Assembly: GCA_023375785.1 (NCBI GenBank)
Contig: SZWC01001506.1
Location: 2,530-23,356, forward strand
Origin: Penium margaritaceum
Lineage: Eukaryota > Streptophyta > Zygnematophyceae > Desmidiales > Peniaceae
Direction: 5' to 3'
DNA: 20,827 nt
The position numbers were made by a program, and so were the translations under genes. The notes beneath the pieces are model-generated. The model searched no databases, was not told the origin of the DNA, and worked only from the letters and a program-made list of their open reading frames with translations. Shown here one piece after another: positions 17,944-20,827 of this stretch. The first letter of the stretch is position 1; the number at the start of each line of letters is the position of its first letter.

Positions 17944-18540
17944 GTGGATGATGTTGGATGCAAGCATGGCAGTCACGACAGGGGCCAGTTGTTTCAGAGC
18001 AGACAGCAAGAGAAATCAATTAGTGCTGGCGATGTTACATCTTTGCGTTCCAAAGATCATTCTCGAACTTTACTTCTCGGCTGCCGGCTCAGGCAGCGGA
18101 GTGCGTTGGGCGAGGGAGCGGATATCATCAAAAGACACGGTGGCTGATCCTCGTGCCTTGGCCTTCTGCTGCGACGGATGCGGCGACCACCCCGACAGAA
18201 AAATCACCTGCCACACGTTTCATGGCACCACAGGTCTCAGAATCCTCAACGACCAGCAAAAGTGTTGAGGAAATTCTTGCTGAGAAACGGCAATTTTGCC
18301 ACAAAGGTGACCACCCCACAAAAACTTCAGCTGCCACACGGAGGTCAGCACAGTATGGGAAAAAAAGAATGTCGCGGCGCAACGTGCCCTGTTGCAGCAA
18401 CAGGGCACTGGTGCACCGCGCAGCACCAAATGGTAACGCACAGCAAGACATGCCGCACCATTCTGCAGCATGCCGTGGCACGGGTGCTCCCACAGCCACA
18501 GAAAAATGAACGATCAGCCCCGAAGGGAACACAACGATGA
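17944..18540 (+). other. Coding-like region of uncertain strand and frame
   Basis: Overlapping open frames exist on the plus strand (17948-18268, 18153-18509 and 18178-18540) and the minus strand (18128-18532). The most protein-like is the plus frame 18153-18509, which includes SKSVEEILAEKRQFCHKG and has an AAAG|GTGACC donor-like site at about 18307. No domain is recognisable. It could be an exon of an intron-rich host gene or decayed repeat DNA. Two adjacent hairpins lie within it. Confidence 0.25.
18384..18428. other. Two adjacent hairpins
   Basis: GTGCCCTGTTG (18384-18394) and CAACAGGGCAC (18398-18408) form a perfect 11-bp stem with a CAG loop. TGGTGC (18409-18414) and GCACCA (18423-18428) directly follow as a 6-bp stem with an 8-nt loop. 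There is no U-run, so this is not a bacterial-type terminator. Confidence 0.8.
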
Positions 18541-18661
18541 GACATACGGATGGGAACGTCCGTCAATCGATGAAAATGAGATGCGACCTTTGATTCTGTG
18601 TAAAATGCTTTACAAAGTGTAAACAAAAAGAGTCGATCCTGACCCTCACACGTTTGCCCAC

Positions 18662-18919
18662 CTGAAAGGTAGTTGCCACGGACGAAGCGGAGTGGGTGGC
18701 ACGCCCTTCCGCGGTGCCTTGCTGTTGGCAGCGGATGTTGTCATCGGCGACAGTGGCACCCGAAGCTGGTGGTGTTGGTGGTGGTGGTGGTGTTTCTGCC
18801 CCTGCTTCTGCCAGTGCATGCTCATCTGGTTGTTCTTCCAACTGCGCATCTGATTCCGGCTGTCCAAACATGTGCTGGTGCACTGCTGCCGACGCCAGCG
18901 CAGCATCTCTTGTCAGTAC
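18662..18919 (-). CDS. Candidate host exon, phase 0-0, unrecognised protein
   Basis: On the minus strand a polypyrimidine-rich stretch ends in ACATGCAG at 18920, a good acceptor. From 18919 an 86-codon frame runs to CAG at 18662, followed by GTGGGC, a good donor. At 258 bp the exon is symmetric (whole codons at both ends). The peptide starts VLTRDAALASAAVHQHMFG, then has an acidic Glu/Gln-rich part, a Pro run (TPPPPPTPP) and a Ser/Thr-rich end. No known domain is seen. Partial copies of its first part lie upstream at about 19150-19200 and 19325-19415. Whether it is transcribed is unknown. Confidence 0.35.
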
Positions 18920-19056
18920 CTGCATGTGTCACGTCCATCGCAAAAAAATGAGAAAATGAAGAAAGCCAAGAATTCACATGCACCAAAGCAAAAAAAACAT
19001 CTGCAATTCCTCTCCACACTTGGCACGCACGTTGGAGGACCTCATGTGTGCTGCAC

Positions 19057-19140
19057 CTCTCGTCGCCTCTGCTGGCCAAGCCCCAGTGGGAGGTCAATGC
19101 TCATGCGCAGCACATCATCCCACCTCTCTTGCACCCCCAC
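19057..19140 (-). CDS. Candidate upstream host exon fragment, minus strand
   Basis: A minus-strand frame reads VQERWDDVLRMSIDLP and ends QQRRRE at 19057, where GAG is followed by a GTGCAG donor. The implied intron (19056-18920, 137 bp) would join it in phase to the candidate exon starting at 18919. The left splice border is not resolved. The phase match, a charged helix-like peptide and plausible splice dinucleotides are the only support. No domain is recognised. Confidence 0.25.
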
Positions 19141-19415
19141 TGGCGCATACGCTAGCCCGTGCGCTGCCGAACATGTGTTGGTGCAGCGCCACAGACACGA
19201 TTAAACAAATTTAGACGTTTCGCAAAACGTCTATAAATTAAACAAGTCTAGACGCTTTGCGAAACGTCCATAAATTGAACAAATGTAGACGTTTTGCAAA
19301 ATGTCTAATTTTTTTTAATACTGGTGCATACGCTAGCCTGTGCGCTGCCGAACACGTGGTGGTACAGTGCTGCAGACACCGACGCAACGTCTGCTGTCAG
19401 CACCATGTGCAGTGC
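19137..19415 (-). repeat. Two diverged copies related to the candidate exon start
   Basis: On the plus strand 19138-19198 and 19320-19382 share GCATACGCTAGCC, GTGCGCTGCCGAACA and a GGT(G/A)CAG block. Read on the minus strand they give SVALHQHMFGSARASVC and SAALYHHVFGSAQASVC. The exon at 18919 reads SAAVHQHMFG at the corresponding place. The second copy extends back to a VLTADVASV segment that aligns with VLTRDAALA. The copies flank the 37-bp palindromic triplet. Confidence 0.65.
19201..19312. repeat. Three 37-bp tandem units, each with a palindrome
   Basis: Units start at 19201, 19238 and 19275 (TTAAACAA, TTAAACAAG, TTGAACAAA). Each contains a near-perfect inverted repeat of the form TAGACGTTT-YGC-AAACGTCTA. 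The last unit runs into a T-rich stretch (AATTTTTTTTAATA) at about 19307-19320. The stems could form cruciforms or RNA hairpins. Confidence 0.9.
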
Positions 19416-19450
19416 TGGAAACTGAACCGGTCACTTACTCTGCCAAACGT

Positions 19451-20321
19451 TTCACGATGAAACTCTGTGACTCATCTCACGATCAAACTTTGCAACGTGT
19501 TTCATGGTTCAACTCTGCAACGCATCTTATGATTCAACTCTGCAAAATGTCTCGTGAGTCAACTATGCAACATCTCACACGACACAATCTTGCGACACGT
19601 CAAAGCATTCAGTTCTGCTCAGCACGCTTTCTGCGACTCAACTCTTTGTCGCGGAGTATGTTCGACGAGTCTCACAATTCAACTCTTCGACAAGTTTCAC
19701 GAGTCAACTCTTTGACAAGTTTCACAATTCAACTTTCCGACGCGTCTCACAACTCTACGATGCGCCTAACAATCCAATTCTGTGACGCAAGTCACAGAAT
19801 TAACTCTGCGATGCGTCTCACGATTTAACTCAGCGACGCGTGTCACGATTTAACTCAGCGACGCGTGTCACGATTTAACTCAGCGATGCGTGTCACGATT
19901 TAACTCAGCGACGCGTGTCACGATTTAACTCAGCGACGCGTCTCACGATTTCACTCAGCGACGCGTCTCACGATTTAACTCAGCGACGCGTGTCACGATT
20001 TAACTCAGCGACGCGTGTCACGATTTCACTCAGCAACGCGTCTCACGATTTCACTCAGCGACGCGTCTCACGATTTAACTCAGCGACGCGTGTCACGATT
20101 TCACTCAGCGACGCGTCTCACGATTTCACTCAGCGACACGTCTCACGATTTAACTCAGCGACGCATCTCATCTCATGATACAACTCCTCAACGTGCGGCT
20201 CACTAATCAACCCTGCAACACGCCTCATGATTGAATCCAGCGACACATGTCGACACATCTCGACACATCTCGACATTTAATGTTCAACTCTGCGACGAGT
20301 TTCACGGTTCAACTCTTTAAC
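19451..20321. repeat. 25-bp minisatellite with homogeneous core and degenerate flanks
   Basis: The core (19819-20168) is 14 head-to-tail units of exactly 25 bp, consensus CACGATTTAACTCAGCGACG plus CGTGT or CGTCT. Units begin at 19819, 19844, 19869 and so on to 20144. Most contain the palindrome ACGCGT. The flanks (19451-19818 and 20169-20321) are increasingly diverged versions with TTCAACTCTGCGACG-like units. A side array of the 10-mer CGACACATCT lies at 20241-20276. All three plus-strand phases are open across the core because the unit lacks stops, so the open frames here are not genes. Confidence 0.97.
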
Positions 20322-20637
20322 AGGCGAACAGATGTAGAGGTTTACACCCCACATAGAGGTCCACATTGCACAGTTGTGTGATGACTCCGCAAACAGAGGC
20401 ACAACACGCCTTGGCAGACTCCCGCTCCTCTGTCACAACCAGCACTGAAAGTCCCGTTGAAGCCATCACTGGAGATTCCTACACGAAGGGTTGTTTTTTC
20501 CAGTGTGCATATCTCATATCAGGATGCTTTTGCCATAAATGCGTCACAGAACGTCTAAGGAAAAGGATTTCTTCTGCGAAGTGTTAAATCGAAAGGTATG
20601 CAAGTAAAAGTGAAAGTTTACTGCAAGCGTTCAAGTT
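20322..20637 (+). other. Unassigned DNA with a weak exon-like stretch
   Basis: A plus-strand frame (20366-20587) contains an ATG at about 20381 and a Ser/Thr-rich peptide (TPQTEAQHALADSRSSVTT ...), then a Cys-rich end. Donor-like and acceptor-like dinucleotides are present but not convincing. No domain is recognised. Confidence 0.2.
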
Positions 20638-20827
20638 TCAGTCTGCATGCCTGACATCCCCTCGCAGCACACACACAGGCGCAGCTTGTTGTGGGCACTC
20701 TTCCATACTGGTGGCAGAACTTTTCTTCGTTCGCATCAAAGATTTGCACAGAACTGTCACTGTATCCAATTCAGCAGGGGAGGATGGGCCCACAAAGGAG
20801 AGGGGTCGGTGGGAGGACAAGGCGAGG
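20638..20827 (-). CDS. Partial minus-strand open frame at the window edge
   Basis: The frame is open from the right window edge to a TGA at 20638-20640 (about 62 codons visible). It contains a stretch reading SPAELDTVTVLCKSLMRTKK followed by SSATSMEECPQQAAPVCVLRG, which has a protein-like composition. It has the same strand as the candidate exons at 18.7-19.1 kb, so it could be an upstream exon with the minisatellite in an intron. No start, domain or firm splice site supports this. Confidence 0.25.
   Translation of the reverse strand, partial: LALSSHRPLSFVGPSSPAELDTVTVLCKSLMRTKKSSATSMEECPQQAAPVCVLRGDVRHAD

Noticed and set aside
18160-18240. Possible zinc finger (CCDGCGDHP ... CHTFH) in the plus frame 17948-18268
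   Set aside because: The Cys/His spacing resembles the start of a ZZ finger but lacks the remaining ligands, and the overlapping frame is equally open.
19819-20168. CRISPR-like appearance of regular 25-bp repeats
   Set aside because: The units are contiguous with no unique spacers, and the context is eukaryotic. It is a minisatellite.
19340-20206. Plus-strand open frames of up to 162 codons over the satellite
   Set aside because: The 25-bp unit has no stop in any plus phase, so openness is a by-product of the repeat.
1-20827. tRNA, rRNA or other standard RNA genes
   Set aside because: No cloverleaf with A/B box motifs or rRNA-like segment was recognised by eye. The iMet-like strings are primer binding sites.

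Overview
This is a eukaryotic, repeat-dense window, most likely from the green lineage (land plant or charophyte alga). The evidence is two LTR retrotransposons with initiator-methionine-tRNA primer sites, one of them a chromodomain-bearing Ty3/gypsy element (chromovirus). I cannot name the species. No complete host gene is visible. Nearly all long open frames are retroelement remnants, low-complexity DNA or satellite DNA.

Layout. Bases 1-1565: low-complexity and unassigned DNA, with a polypurine tract, a serine/proline-rich open stretch and a 10-bp tandem repeat. Bases 1566-10135: a complete but dead chromovirus on the minus strand. Reading in its own direction it has a 733-bp 5' LTR (9398-10130), PBS (9381-9396), leader, gag with a zinc knuckle, protease, reverse transcriptase, RNase H, integrase, chromodomain, polypurine tract and a 733-bp 3' LTR (1571-2303). 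Near-matching 5-bp target duplications flank it. Its pol frame has about 20 in-frame stops, yet I could follow it without a net frameshift for about 1,060 codons. Bases 10136-11610: unassigned DNA.

Bases 11611-17146: a second LTR element on the plus strand. It has LTRs of about 670 bp, an exact iMet PBS, a PPT and an exact ACTAC target duplication. Its 4.2-kb interior holds no recognisable protease, RT, RNase H or integrase. It is therefore a large non-autonomous (LARD-like) element. The interior carries a CAG-triplet block, a GC-rich/purine-rich foldback segment, a 240-bp tandem duplication, a decaying open frame, and an array of a 'GAGAC...GAGGAGACC' motif that also occurs inside its LTRs. 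LTR divergence by eye is about 9-10%, against about 18% in the part of the chromovirus LTRs that I compared, so this element is probably the younger insertion.

Bases 17147-20827: probable host DNA. It holds a CpG-rich patch with a strong hairpin, a pair of adjacent hairpins, and coding-like segments including a phase-compatible candidate exon pair on the minus strand (19057-19140 and 18662-18919). Partial copies of one candidate exon lie nearby. There is also a 37-bp palindromic tandem triplet and a 25-bp minisatellite with a homogeneous 14-copy core and degenerate flanks.

The two retroelements show no functional link. The non-autonomous one would have needed proteins from an unseen partner element. 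The least explained features are its internal motif array shared with its own LTRs and the exon-like duplications beside the minisatellites. All identity and divergence figures are hand estimates.
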